From contig CAVRYY010000003.1 of NCBI GenBank assembly GCA_963725655.1, positions 124,001 to 188,000 on the forward strand: 64,000 nucleotides of DNA, written 5' to 3'. Under the pieces are notes generated by a model. The model had not been told where the DNA came from. It did no database searches and saw only the letters and a list, made by a program, of their open reading frames with translations. A program made the position numbers and the translations under genes. This document shows positions 35,125-44,858 of the stretch, piece after piece. The number at the start of each line of letters is the position of its first letter. Position 1 is the first letter of the stretch. Source of the DNA: CAVRXT01 sp963725655 (lineage in GTDB: Bacteria; Acidobacteriota; Terriglobia; Acidiferrales; UBA7541).

Positions 35125-38100
35125 ATGAAAAGGGTTTCAGTCATTCTGTCCACTTTATTCGTTCTCGGATTGTTTCTTGTTTCGGCGGGAGGCGCGTATG
35201 GACAATTCTACCCCGGCCGCGTCACTGGCACGGTCACCGACTCATCCGGCGCGCTGGTGCCCGGTGCGGATGTGAAACTCACGGCGTCCGATATTGGTCT
35301 GGAACGGTCGGTGACGACTAACACCGCGGGAGTTTTCGATTTCTCGCAATTGCCTCTCGGCACGTTCAAGGTAACCGTCGTCAAGCAAGGGTTCAGCACC
35401 TACGTGCAGACCGGCATCGCGACCAGCCTGGACCAAGTGAATGAAATCCAAGTTGTGCTGGTGACAGGCGCGGTTTCCACTCAAGTGGAGGTCACCTCCG
35501 CTGCGCCGCTTTTGCAAACGCAGACTGATGTAATCGGCGGAGACTTTTCGTCTCAGGAAGTGGAGCAGCTTCCACTTGGGAACAGCGACTACACGCGCTA
35601 CGCCTTTTTCCTGCCCGGTACTTCGACTAACACCGACTACACTTTCACCCAGATCGCCATCAACGGCTCGCCGAGCCGGTCGGTGATGTTCAATATCGAC
35701 GGCTCGCAGGATATGGATGCTTATCGGCAATTGCCTGCGATGAACCAGGGCGGGAACTCCTACACCGCCGCGACACGGCTGCCTCCCGATGCGGTGGAAG
35801 AGATCAGCGTCGAAACCGGAGCGGCCGCTGACTCGGCAGCCGGAGCCGGATCGATCAATGTGATTTTGAAGAGCGGAGCGAATGCGCTGCACGGATCCGC
35901 GTACGAAGATCATCGCGATGCATCCCTCGAGGCCCACAACTTTTTCGAAAATCTCGCCGGCGAACCGAAGGCCCATTTCATTTGGAATGAATGGGGAGGC
36001 AGCTTGGGCGGGGCAATCGTAAAAGACAAGACGTTTTTCTTCGTCGGGTATGACGGCGGCAAGAGCCTCAATGGAAATACACTGAACGTCAATTCGCCGT
36101 CAAACGCGCAGATCGCTAACGCCGAGTCACTCCTGGCGGGAGCCGGCATCACCACACCGAACCCCGTGGGCCTGTCGATTTTGAAGCTATATCAACCCTA
36201 CAACGGTCCATTCACGATCAATGGAGCTGGAAGCCAGTCACCGGAAGCATTCTCGGTCAAGATCGATCAACGCCTCGGTCCCAACGATCTGCTTACGGGT
36301 CGCTATGTGTTCGGCAATGGACGCGATGCGTTTCCGCAGGGACATGATTCTCCAACCGGCGGCTCGCAGTTACCGGCGTATTTCGGAGTCACGCCCGTTC
36401 GCGCCCAGAACGAGGCAGTCAGCGAAGTTCACAACTTTTCCCCAAATCTTGTGAATACGGCCCGGGTTTCCTACAACCATGCGTTCGAGTACTTTAACCC
36501 CGCCGACCAGAGCTTCAATCCAACTACCATCGGATTAGTTACCGGTGCGCCCCCGCAGGATGGAGGCTTGCCTGAGATTGACATCGGTGCGGGGGTCTTC
36601 GAGAACCTGGGCACCAACACGAGCTATCCTCGGGGACGTACCAGCGAAACATTCGAATTGAACGACGACGCGGTGCTGAACCGCGGAAAGCACAATTTTC
36701 AAGCTGGTTTCAACTGGCTATCGAATAAGGCTTGGGGATTGAACGACAACAACTTGCGGGGCATCCTGAGCTTCGATGGCACGCAGCTGGGAAATTCTCT
36801 CACCACCGATCAGCCCACCGCCGATTTGGTTGACTTGCTTGGAGGCTTGGCCGACCCATCATCCTCGGATATCAACCGAGGCAGCACCCGTTTTGACGTG
36901 AGTGAAAACGTCGTCGGCGTCTACGCAACCGACACGTACCAGCTCTCGAGAAAACTTACGTTGATTGCCGGTGTCCGTTGGGATTTCATCGGTGTTCCGA
37001 AAGAGGACCGCAATCGGCTCACCAATTTTTTGCCTTCCGAGGGCCTCGTTCCGGTGAGCCAGCCTTATCACAACAGTTGGCTTAACTTTTCTCCGCGCGT
37101 CGCCCTGGCATACTCGCCTTTTGCGATTCATGGGATGCACACGGTGATTCGAGCGGGATACGGCATCTATTACGTGGATGAATCGCTGGACGTCCTGGTC
37201 GGGCAGGGTCTGGACCTGACCAACAGTAACCCAGGAATGGCCACAAACCCGCTCAACGGTGAAGGTATTTCTTCCGCACCGCTCGTATCCATTCCGCTTC
37301 AGGCTGGTGTCCCGATCTACAGCAGCAGCGGAACCCCTGCCCCGCCTTTTAACCTCGTGGCCGTCGATCCGAAATTGGATCCTCCGTACGTACAAAGCTG
37401 GAATTTCAACCTCGAGCAGGAAATCACTCCCGGGATTGAGCTTCAGGTCGGATACGTCGCCTCCAAGGGCACCCATATTTACAACTATCTCGACGCCAAC
37501 CAGCCTCCACCGGGTTCTGGCTGGACGCCGGCCGCAATTTTGGCCGGAAGACCTGACTCAGCCGCCGAACAGGCCGCGAGGCCCTACGCCGCGCTCTATC
37601 CGCAATTTGGGCAAATCAGCACCATCACCTCCGGGGGCAACTCGAGCTATAACTCGCTTCAGGTGCTCTTGCGGACGAAGAACTATCATGGACTCACAAC
37701 TCAGTTGGGTTATACGTGGGCTCACGATATCGATCAAGCTTCGGAAACCTCCGACGCCTTTGGCACCAGCGGCTTTGTGCCACGTGACTCCTTCAACCTG
37801 AAGACCGATCGAGGCAATTCGTTATTCGACGTTCCACAGTCCGTCAATATCTCCTACGTGTATCAGTTTCCCAGGACAAGCCTCAAGGGTGCAGCGGGCC
37901 AGCTGGCGAACAATTGGCAGCTCTCGGGGGTGATCACCTGGCACACCGGATTGTGGCTCCCGGATCTCACTTACGACGACGTTAGTGGTACCGGGGAGCT
38001 GCATGACACACCCGATTGCACAGGTCCGATTGTCACTCAGCTCAAGAATTTCTCGATACCGTATGTGGTGAGTGGCCTCTCGGAGCCTGCCAAAGGTACG

Positions 38101-38370
38101 TTCGGGACCTGTTCACGCACCAGCATTCAGGGGCCGGGCGTTGCCGAATGGGATTTCTCCGTCGGCAAATATTTCCCGGTTAACGAAAAGTTGAAGATCG
38201 AGTTTCGAGCGGACGCCTTTAACTTCCTGAATCACCCGATCTTTGGCAATCCGAATCCCGTCTTCGGAGCCGAAACCATTACCGGGACAGCCGATAACGT
38301 CGACAACGATTCGCACTTCGGCGCAGGTGCTCAGCGGCAAATTCAACTTAATCTAAAACTTTTGTTTTGA
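35125..38370 (+). CDS. TonB-dependent receptor with carboxypeptidase-regulatory-like N-terminal domain
   Basis: 1081-residue outer-membrane protein. ATG at 35125 has GGAGG upstream and gives a signal peptide (MKRVSVILSTLFVLGLFLVS followed by AGGAYGQ). Residues about 30-115 form the carboxypeptidase-regulatory/CNA-B-like domain (VTGTVTDSSGALVPGADVKL, GTFKVTVVKQGFSTY). A plug domain follows (QTQTDVIGGDFSSQEVEQLP, GSINVILKSGANALHGSAYE). The beta-barrel ends in aromatic IQLNLKLLF, the expected C-terminal Phe. This Oar-like class is expanded in Acidobacteriota. It probably imports or binds a polymer or peptide; expression is probably shared with the SelA-like enzyme through the duplicated operator. 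Confidence 0.92.
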   Translation: MKRVSVILSTLFVLGLFLVSAGGAYGQFYPGRVTGTVTDSSGALVPGADVKLTASDIGLERSVTTNTAGVFDFSQLPLGTFKVTVVKQGFSTYVQTGIATSLDQVNEIQVVLVTGAVSTQVEVTSAAPLLQTQTDVIGGDFSSQEVEQLPLGNSDYTRYAFFLPGTSTNTDYTFTQIAINGSPSRSVMFNIDGSQDMDAYRQLPAMNQGGNSYTAATRLPPDAVEEISVETGAAADSAAGAGSINVILKSGANALHGSAYEDHRDASLEAHNFFENLAGEPKAHFIWNEWGGSLGGAIVKDKTFFFVGYDGGKSLNGNTLNVNSPSNAQIANAESLLAGAGITTPNPVGLSILKLYQPYNGPFTINGAGSQSPEAFSVKIDQRLGPNDLLTGRYVFGNGRDAFPQGHDSPTGGSQLPAYFGVTPVRAQNEAVSEVHNFSPNLVNTARVSYNHAFEYFNPADQSFNPTTIGLVTGAPPQDGGLPEIDIGAGVFENLGTNTSYPRGRTSETFELNDDAVLNRGKHNFQAGFNWLSNKAWGLNDNNLRGILSFDGTQLGNSLTTDQPTADLVDLLGGLADPSSSDINRGSTRFDVSENVVGVYATDTYQLSRKLTLIAGVRWDFIGVPKEDRNRLTNFLPSEGLVPVSQPYHNSWLNFSPRVALAYSPFAIHGMHTVIRAGYGIYYVDESLDVLVGQGLDLTNSNPGMATNPLNGEGISSAPLVSIPLQAGVPIYSSSGTPAPPFNLVAVDPKLDPPYVQSWNFNLEQEITPGIELQVGYVASKGTHIYNYLDANQPPPGSGWTPAAILAGRPDSAAEQAARPYAALYPQFGQISTITSGGNSSYNSLQVLLRTKNYHGLTTQLGYTWAHDIDQASETSDAFGTSGFVPRDSFNLKTDRGNSLFDVPQSVNISYVYQFPRTSLKGAAGQLANNWQLSGVITWHTGLWLPDLTYDDVSGTGELHDTPDCTGPIVTQLKNFSIPYVVSGLSEPAKGTFGTCSRTSIQGPGVAEWDFSVGKYFPVNEKLKIEFRADAFNFLNHPIFGNPNPVFGAETITGTADNVDNDSHFGAGAQRQIQLNLKLLF

Positions 38371-38397
38371 CGTTGTTGCAGTAACGCGGCCGATGTT

Positions 38398-38447
38398 ACC
38401 GTACCGGAGAGAGGAGCGCGGCTCACCCGCTGCGCTTCCGGTACGGT
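38398..38447 (+). terminator. strong hairpin after the TonB receptor gene
   Basis: An 11-bp perfect stem (38398-38408 with 38437-38447) encloses an inner AGCGC/GCGCT stem (38415-38419 with 38432-38436). No T-run follows, so it could be a Rho-assisted terminator, an mRNA stabiliser or an attenuator separating expression of the receptor from the downstream enzyme. Confidence 0.5.
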
Positions 38448-38524
38448 CGCGCGCTCTTCACTCAACCCATACATCGTCGGCCAAGACCGCAGCTCCAGGC
38501 TATCTATAAAGGAGGATTCCTTTC

Positions 38525-39703
38525 GTGCTCTCAGATTCTGACGTTCTAAAAATTCGCTCGCATTTCCCGGTTTTTAAGAAACAGATTCACCTCTGCACCT
38601 GTACCAAAGGCGCGCTATCCGACGTCGTCGAAGGTGGCTTGCAGGAGTTCATGAGGCTTTGGCACGAGCACGGAATTCCCTGGAACATCTGGATGGACAA
38701 GTACGAAGAGATGCGCCGATCGTTCGCGTCGTTCATCGGCGCGAAGCCGGAAGAAATCGCCGTCGTTTACAGCACATCCCACGGTATCAGTGAAATTGCG
38801 AGCTCGTTGAAATTCGAGAAGCGGAAAAAAGTCGTGATGGGTGAACTGGAGTTTCCCGCAAGCGGCCACATCTGGCTCACTCAACAGCTTCGCGGCGCGG
38901 AAGTTCAGTTCCTCGATTCGGTGAATGACAGGGTGCCGCTCGAGAGTTATGAGCGCGCCATCGACACCAACACCGTCATTGTGCCACTTGCCCATGTTTC
39001 CTATAAGAACGGCGCACGGTCCGACGTCGAAGGTGTAGTACGCATCGCCCACGACCGCGGCGCGCTTGTGATCGTTGACGGCTACCAGGTTTGCGGAACC
39101 GAGCCGCTCGACGTGCACGCTTTGGACGTCGACTTCTACGTCAGTGGAACTTTGAAATACATGCTGGGCTCCCCGGGACTGGCATTCCTCTATGTGAAAG
39201 AGAGCCTGATCGAGTCTCTGCGTCCAACAGTGACCGGCGCCTTCGCGCAGAAGGTACTTTTCATGGACAGCCTGAAGAATTTCGAGCCCTCCCCAACAGC
39301 ACGCCGGTATGAAATGGGCACGCCGTCCATGCCGAGCATCTACGGCTCCGCGCCGGGCGTTCAGCTGCTGCGCGAAATCGGCCTGGCAAATGTGGCGGCG
39401 CACATCACAACATTGCGCAACGCCCTCGACGACGGGCTTCGCGCACTACAGATTCCAGTGAAGACTCCTACCGAGAACGCTGGACCGATGCTGGTAGTGA
39501 GGTCAGTAAATGCCCAGGCGGTAGCTAACAAGCTCGCGGAACGCAATATTATTCTTTCCGCCAAGTTTGACGGGTTACGCATTTCGTTCCACGTGTATAA
39601 CACACTGGATGACGTGCGTGCCGTCCTCAAAGGATTGGAAGAGAATATGGATTTGGTAGTTCCGGAGCGAGAACCATCGGTGAGTTCCGGCGGAAGGAAC
39701 TGA
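38525..39703 (+). CDS. class V aminotransferase (cysteine desulfurase-like fold)
   Basis: 392 residues, fold-type I PLP enzyme. GTG start at 38525 follows a strong AAAGGAGGA. Family features are IRSHFPVFKKQIHLCTCTKGALS at the N-terminus, YSTSHGISEIASSL, VIVDGYQVCGTEPLDV (PLP ring Asp) and the Schiff-base Lys211 in SGTLKYMLG. It lacks an obvious mobile-loop Cys for desulfurase activity, so an aminotransferase, isopenicillin-epimerase-like or kynureninase-like lyase is more likely. It lies between the TonB receptor and an APC amino-acid permease, supporting amino-acid metabolism. Confidence 0.87.
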   Translation: MLSDSDVLKIRSHFPVFKKQIHLCTCTKGALSDVVEGGLQEFMRLWHEHGIPWNIWMDKYEEMRRSFASFIGAKPEEIAVVYSTSHGISEIASSLKFEKRKKVVMGELEFPASGHIWLTQQLRGAEVQFLDSVNDRVPLESYERAIDTNTVIVPLAHVSYKNGARSDVEGVVRIAHDRGALVIVDGYQVCGTEPLDVHALDVDFYVSGTLKYMLGSPGLAFLYVKESLIESLRPTVTGAFAQKVLFMDSLKNFEPSPTARRYEMGTPSMPSIYGSAPGVQLLREIGLANVAAHITTLRNALDDGLRALQIPVKTPTENAGPMLVVRSVNAQAVANKLAERNIILSAKFDGLRISFHVYNTLDDVRAVLKGLEENMDLVVPEREPSVSSGGRN

Positions 39704-39716
39704 ACTTCCGTAACTC

Positions 39717-39776
39717 CGCGGCGTGGAAACAGGTGTCGCTGGCGTTCCGGCGGCGAATAGCGGCTCACGCCGCGGC
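39717..39776 (+). promoter_or_regulatory. long-loop inverted repeat before a -10 box
   Basis: CCGCGGCGTG (39717-39726) pairs perfectly with CACGCCGCGG (39767-39776). TATAAT at 39783-39788 lies 6 nt beyond, about 100 nt before the permease ATG. The repeat could terminate the aminotransferase transcript while the -10 starts a permease transcript. Confidence 0.4.
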
Positions 39777-39889
39777 AAGGATATAATCGCGGTTCGCGGA
39801 CTCAGCGCGTAGTGCAGTTACTCTCCTCGCGTGGCTCGGCGCTGTGGTCGCAGTCGGTTCTTCGTAGAATTAAGAAAGGCCGGTAGATC

Positions 39890-41341
39890 ATGTCAGCCCC
39901 AGAGCCATCTATCGGACCCGCCTCATCGGACGCCGCCGACAAGGAACAGGGGCTCGAACGCCAGCTCAGTTCAGGCCAAATGGCCATGATCGGCATTGGC
40001 GGAGCTCTAGGAATCGGCTTTTTCCTTCGGACTTCGTTGGGCATTCACGTCGCCGGCCCCGCCGTTCTTCTCACTTACCTGATTGCAGCCCTGATTGGCG
40101 CACTTTTTGCCGGCGCACTGGCAGAAATGGCGGTTGCGCATCCAACGGCGGGATCGTTCGGAGTTTACGCTGAGATATACGTTTCCAGATGGGCGGGCTT
40201 CGCCGTCCGCTATGCGTACTGGTTCTCAATGGCAGCGGGCATGGGGGGCCAGGCAATCGCGATCGCAATATACTTCCAGTGGTGGTTCCCGAATGTGCCG
40301 GGTTGGATCTGGATTGTCCTGGTTTCAGTCAGCCTGATCTACCTGAACATGCTGAACGTGGGAAAGTTCGGGGCGTTTGAGTATTGGTTATCGATGATTA
40401 AGATCGTGGCGATCTGCTTCTTCATTTTGTTCGGCATCATTCTCATCTTAGGAGTCGGACACAACGCTCCAATCGGTCTTCGCAATTTCCGCCTGCCGGG
40501 TGGTTTCTTTCCGAATGGCTGGGGCGCCTCTTGGACCGGCATCGTATTTGTAATTGCCAGCTTCTGTGGTTTGGAGATGATCGCAGTCACCGCCGGCGAA
40601 GCGAAGGATCCCGAGCACACCGTTCCCAAAGCCCTGAAGGACGCCCTTGTCCAGTTAGTTGCTGTTTACGTCGGCGCCATGATCGTCCTGATCGCGGTGG
40701 TGCCATGGAATCAAATTCAGCCTGGGAGAGACGTCACCGCGAGCCCCTTCGTCACGGTTTTTCGGCTAACTGGCGTTCCAGCAGCGGCGCACATTATGAA
40801 TTTCGTTGTGCTGATGGCTGCTGTCTCCAGCATGAATACCGGATTCTATATAGCCAGCCGCATGCTCTTCTCTCTGGCACGAGGCGGATACGCGCCGCAA
40901 CGGTTCGGACAACTTTCGGCACGAGGCACGCCCGTGAGTGCTGTGCTCATATCCGCAGTTGGCCTCGCTGTAGCCGCCGTGATCACTAAACTGGATCCGG
41001 CGAACGCCTTCATCTATTTTGTGGGACTCACTCTATTCGGGATTCTGTTTGTCTGGCAGGTAGTGTTTGTCACTCATCTCTTTTTTAGGCGCAAATGGGT
41101 GGCTCAAGGGCGCACCCTGCGGGTACGCATGATTGGCTATCCGTACACGTCGATTTTGGGCTTGGCTTTGGTCACGGCAATCATACTCACTACGTGGTGG
41201 GTCGACCGGATGCGACTGACGATTTTCTCCGGCCTTGTCTGGCTGGGGCTTATCACTGTGGCGTATTGGATCTGGGAACGGCGACAGCACTCTTCAACAA
41301 AAGTTGTGTCTCCCGGCCTGGCGGCGCCCCCAGCCGACTGA
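39890..41341 (+). CDS. amino acid permease (APC superfamily)
   Basis: 483 residues, about 12 membrane spans. The N-terminal SSGQMAMIGIGGALGIGFFLRTSLGIHVAGPAVLLTYLI is the classic APC TM1 region, and AEMAVAHPTAGSFGVYAEIY and the TM6 region FCGLEMIAVTAGEAKDPEHTVPKA match the GABA/lysine/aromatic amino-acid permease branch. It imports an amino acid by proton symport. ATG at 39890 has GAAAGG upstream at moderate spacing. It probably supplies substrate to the neighbouring PLP enzymes. Confidence 0.93.
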   Translation: MSAPEPSIGPASSDAADKEQGLERQLSSGQMAMIGIGGALGIGFFLRTSLGIHVAGPAVLLTYLIAALIGALFAGALAEMAVAHPTAGSFGVYAEIYVSRWAGFAVRYAYWFSMAAGMGGQAIAIAIYFQWWFPNVPGWIWIVLVSVSLIYLNMLNVGKFGAFEYWLSMIKIVAICFFILFGIILILGVGHNAPIGLRNFRLPGGFFPNGWGASWTGIVFVIASFCGLEMIAVTAGEAKDPEHTVPKALKDALVQLVAVYVGAMIVLIAVVPWNQIQPGRDVTASPFVTVFRLTGVPAAAHIMNFVVLMAAVSSMNTGFYIASRMLFSLARGGYAPQRFGQLSARGTPVSAVLISAVGLAVAAVITKLDPANAFIYFVGLTLFGILFVWQVVFVTHLFFRRKWVAQGRTLRVRMIGYPYTSILGLALVTAIILTTWWVDRMRLTIFSGLVWLGLITVAYWIWERRQHSSTKVVSPGLAAPPAD

Positions 41342-41373
41342 CCTCCGCAAAAACGAGTTTATCGCTCGCCGTT

Positions 41374-42600
41374 TCAGCTCGCACCGCTGTGCGGGTTTCG
41401 GCTTCCCCTCATCAGGATTTCGGAAAGTCTCTGCGCCACAATCGTTTCCTCATTCGGGCGCAGCATCCAAACGGTGACATCCAATCCAGTTGACGATTCT
41501 TCGCTTCCCGGGGTTAACTCGATGCGCGGGCTTCCCGAGCGCAGCATCCCTACAATATCCTTCGGCGACAACGAAATCCTCTCGCGATCCCATTGCAGAT
41601 TGAGCTGTGGGCGATTATGAGGGACTTCAGGAATCACCATTTCAGTTTTCACTCCCGGGATCGTCGACAATTCGCGAGCGATCACCGACACGCGACGTTC
41701 CCACTCGCTCCGTTCAGCGTTATGATCCGCCTGAACGAACAACTGTAACGCTCGATACAGCCCAACGATTTCTTCTTTCCCCACTTTCGATACCCGCCCC
41801 ACGCTGTCGGAATGCGGTGAGTCGTTGAGGAAAGCTGCTTCCACCAGTCCCTTCTTGCCGAGCAGAAGACCCGAACATTGCGGTCCACGGAGGCTCTTAC
41901 CCCCGCTGAAGGCCACCAGATCGTACCCCATCCGCGTGAGGGCCCAGAGGTTCTCCACCGGCGGCAAATCAGCTGCTGCGTCAATCAGCGCAGGAATTTT
42001 CAATCCGTTAGCCAGCCGGGCGAATTCTTCGCGGTGAATTTTCCCTTTAGCGTCGAAAGAATTTACGAAAAACAACATAGCCGTGCGATCGGAAATCACA
42101 GCTTTCAGTTCGTCCGAAGTCTCGATTTCGACAAACTTCGCTCCGACGTTACGGATGGCGTGATCGTATTCGAAGCGGTGCGTTTTTTGCACCACCACTT
42201 CGTTTTTCATTCCCGAAGCGTCGGGAATCCGGTGGATTTTCTCGGGATCTTTTCCCGCCACACAGGCGGCTGTCGCCAGAGCGAGGGCAGAGGCGCAGCC
42301 GGCGGTAACCAGGGCGGCTTCGCAACCGAGCATCGTCGCAATTTGTTTTCCTACCGCTTCCTGCAGCTCGGTAATCGAAATCGAATGGCGCGAGACTTCC
42401 TGCATGGTCTGCAGCACTTCGTCACGCATGAGCGCGCCACCGAAATTGGTAAAGGCTCCGCCCGCATTGATGAAGGGCTGTACTCCCAATTCTTCATATA
42501 TAGATGATCGAGGGAGAGGCGCAGCACAGTTTGAGTGCAGCCGGATACGCCATCCGGACAACAGGCCCATGAATTGTAAAAAGGATCGGCGATCCGCCAT
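41374..42600 (-). CDS. second SelA-like PLP-dependent enzyme
   Basis: 408 residues, related to the 32894 protein over its catalytic domain but without the C-terminal beta-rich domain. Shared blocks are LGVQPFINAGGAFTNFGGAL, EAALVTAGCASALALATAACVAGKDPEKIHRIPD, SGMKNEVVVQKTHR and the Schiff-base Lys235 in FSGGKSLRGPQCSGLLLGKKG. The N-terminus MADRRSFLQFMGLLSG looks like a degenerate Tat signal. Convergent with the APC permease. Probably a lyase or racemase acting on an amino acid or amino sugar; it is too short and divergent for true SelA. No copy of the IclR operator lies upstream of it. Confidence 0.85.
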   Translation of the reverse strand: MADRRSFLQFMGLLSGWRIRLHSNCAAPLPRSSIYEELGVQPFINAGGAFTNFGGALMRDEVLQTMQEVSRHSISITELQEAVGKQIATMLGCEAALVTAGCASALALATAACVAGKDPEKIHRIPDASGMKNEVVVQKTHRFEYDHAIRNVGAKFVEIETSDELKAVISDRTAMLFFVNSFDAKGKIHREEFARLANGLKIPALIDAAADLPPVENLWALTRMGYDLVAFSGGKSLRGPQCSGLLLGKKGLVEAAFLNDSPHSDSVGRVSKVGKEEIVGLYRALQLFVQADHNAERSEWERRVSVIARELSTIPGVKTEMVIPEVPHNRPQLNLQWDRERISLSPKDIVGMLRSGSPRIELTPGSEESSTGLDVTVWMLRPNEETIVAQRLSEILMRGSRNPHSGAS

Positions 42601-42826
42601 TGTGCTCTTGTGACCCGTGCTGGATATTTAATGATACCGGTGGGCAATCAAATACTCAACGCGCCTGAACGGCACGAAACGCCGGGATTCGTCGATTCGG
42701 ACTTCCTCGGATCCCTTGCGGAGTACGCGAAGACTCGTGGAAGGCAATCTCCAATCTCCCGAAGGCAAAAGCGCACTGTGAACATTTGGCCGCTATGCTC
42801 GTCGCGGAGTAAGTGATAATTGAACC

Positions 42827-44401
42827 ATGCCGCATCTCAAGGGCTCATTGACCTGTGATCAGGTTGGGATTCCAGTGACTTCCGGCAATGCGCCACGCTC
42901 CAGGCGCGACGCCTGGATTTTGATCGCCACGATTCTGGGAACGAGCTTGGCCTTCATTGACGGTACCGCGGTCAACGTTGCGCTCCCAGCGCTGCAGATC
43001 GGCATGCACGCCACTGTCAGCGACGTTCAATGGGTGGTCGAGTCGTATTCGCTTCTGCTCGCCGCGTTGCTAATCGTCGGCGGCTCGCTTGGGGATCTGT
43101 ATGGGCGTCGCCGGGTTTTCGTCAGCGGCGTTATTTTGTTCGCATTGGCATCCGCCTGCTGCGGATATGCGCCGTCAATCGGATGGCTGATACTCGCTCG
43201 CGGCGTCCAAGGCGTGGGAGCGGCCTTGCTCGTGCCCGGCAGCCTGGCGCTGATCAGCAGCTCCTTCTCGGTGAACGAGCGGGGCCGCGCCATTGGCACG
43301 TGGTCTGGGTTCACAGCAATCACCGCCACAGTCGGCCCTGTGCTCGGCGGCTGGCTCGTACAACATGCGTCATGGCGCTTTGTATTTTTCATAAATCTAC
43401 CGTTGGCGGCGGCGGTTGTATTCATTACCCTGTGGCAGGTTCCCGAGAGCCGTAATCCGGAAATTGGCGGCACGCTCGATTGGCCCGGGGCTCTACTCGC
43501 GACGCTAGGGCTAGGAGCCCTCACGTTCGCGCTCATTGAAGGTCCGCGACAAGGCGCAGCCGCAGCAGTGGTTGGGGTGATCGGCATATTGGCAATCGTT
43601 GCGTTTTTTATAGTAGAAGCTCGATCGTCCTCGCCGATGGCCCCTTTAGTTCTTTTTCGTTCGCGAAACTTTAGCGGTGCCAATTTGCTGACGTTTCTGC
43701 TCTATGGAGCTTTTGGCGGATTCTTGTTTTTCTTTCCCTTAAACCTGATTCAAGTGCAGCACTATTCGGCTACCGGGGCGGGAGCCGCCCTCGTACCCTT
43801 GATTCTGTTGATATTTTTGCTCTCTCGATGGTCAGGCGGCTTGACCGCCCGGTATGGGGCTCGGTTGCCACTCACCATTGGGCCTTTGATCGCCACGTCC
43901 GGCTTCCTTCTCCTGCTCATGCCGGGAACCGCATTCGGCTATTGGAAAACGATATTCCCTGGAGTGGTAGGCCTCGGTTTGGGCATGGCCGTCAGCGTCG
44001 CGCCATTGACGACCGCGGTGATGAGCGCTGTGAGCGAAGATCAGGCGGGGATCGCTTCTGGAATCAATAATGCGGTTTCCCGAACCGCAGGATTGCTTGC
44101 GGTTGCGGTGTTCGGACTAATACTCTACGGCACTTTCAACCGTTCGCTAGACAACGGTCTTGGACGCCTTTCGCTCTCTCCAGTTGAACTGCAATACCTG
44201 AACGAACAACGCCCAAGACTCGCCGCCATGGAAAGTAATGACGCCAGAGTGAACGATGCGGTCGCCCAAGCGTTTATTTCGGGATACCGGGCCATTCTCC
44301 TCGTGGCTGCGGGACTGTCAGTCGCAAGCTCTCTGACCGCCGCATTTCTGCTCGATCCGGCTAAAACACGGAAATCGAACCGTCCAGCTCGCTCTTTTTG
44401 A
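42827..44401 (+). CDS. MFS drug-efflux transporter, DHA2 (14-span) family
   Basis: 524 residues with about 14 hydrophobic segments. The DHA2 signature is clear: LGTSLAFIDGTAVNVALPALQ (motif D1 with Asp), WVVESYSLLLAALLIVGGSLGDLYGRRRVF and RGVQGVGAALLVPGSLALISSSF (motif C region). It exports toxic organic compounds by proton antiport. No regulator gene is adjacent. The first 25 residues are hydrophilic; start at 42827 is plausible but has no strong ribosome-binding site. Confidence 0.92.
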   Translation: MPHLKGSLTCDQVGIPVTSGNAPRSRRDAWILIATILGTSLAFIDGTAVNVALPALQIGMHATVSDVQWVVESYSLLLAALLIVGGSLGDLYGRRRVFVSGVILFALASACCGYAPSIGWLILARGVQGVGAALLVPGSLALISSSFSVNERGRAIGTWSGFTAITATVGPVLGGWLVQHASWRFVFFINLPLAAAVVFITLWQVPESRNPEIGGTLDWPGALLATLGLGALTFALIEGPRQGAAAAVVGVIGILAIVAFFIVEARSSSPMAPLVLFRSRNFSGANLLTFLLYGAFGGFLFFFPLNLIQVQHYSATGAGAALVPLILLIFLLSRWSGGLTARYGARLPLTIGPLIATSGFLLLLMPGTAFGYWKTIFPGVVGLGLGMAVSVAPLTTAVMSAVSEDQAGIASGINNAVSRTAGLLAVAVFGLILYGTFNRSLDNGLGRLSLSPVELQYLNEQRPRLAAMESNDARVNDAVAQAFISGYRAILLVAAGLSVASSLTAAFLLDPAKTRKSNRPARSF

Positions 44402-44446
44402 ACGCGAGCCAAATCCAACGTCTCGCCGCAGGCCCCTTCGACAACC

Positions 44447-44701
44447 TTAGCCTGCCTGAGTAGCCGACTTCGCCGTCTCCTGGTTTTGATCGGCTCCACC
44501 ACTGCTCGTAACGGAGGTCGCCTTAATCTCCAGGCCGCTCTTGTTCATGTCGAACCTCTGCTTCCGATCCAGTCCCTTGACGAATTCCCGCGTTGCCTTG
44601 GCGACCGCGCCGGGAAGGCTCGACGCATCGACTTTGATGCTCTTCCCGTCGGAACCGGCCTGCCGATCTTCATAACGAAACGACACTTCAAATGTTTTCA
44701 T
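44447..44701 (-). CDS. small conserved-looking hypothetical protein
   Basis: 84 residues, soluble, no Cys. It starts MKTFEVSFRYEDRQAGSDGK, with a beta-strand-like N-terminus, a central helix LPGAVAKATREFVKGLDRKQ and a Ser/Thr/Gln-rich tail. GGAGAGAG lies upstream of the ATG on the minus strand, supporting expression. The fold resembles small phage- or plasmid-type proteins, but I do not recognise a family. Confidence 0.7.
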   Translation of the reverse strand: MKTFEVSFRYEDRQAGSDGKSIKVDASSLPGAVAKATREFVKGLDRKQRFDMNKSGLEIKATSVTSSGGADQNQETAKSATQAG

Positions 44702-44858
44702 ATTGTCTCTCTCCTAAATGATCGCAATACGACCAAGGATAGTGTAGCTCGGATCGCAGGCGGAGTCGAAACCGTGGCAGGAAGAAACGGTCGAATGTTT
44801 TGCGCTTCGTAGGCTTCGGCCGGTGGGCCCGATGCGTGCTAGTCTTGAGCTCGAACCC

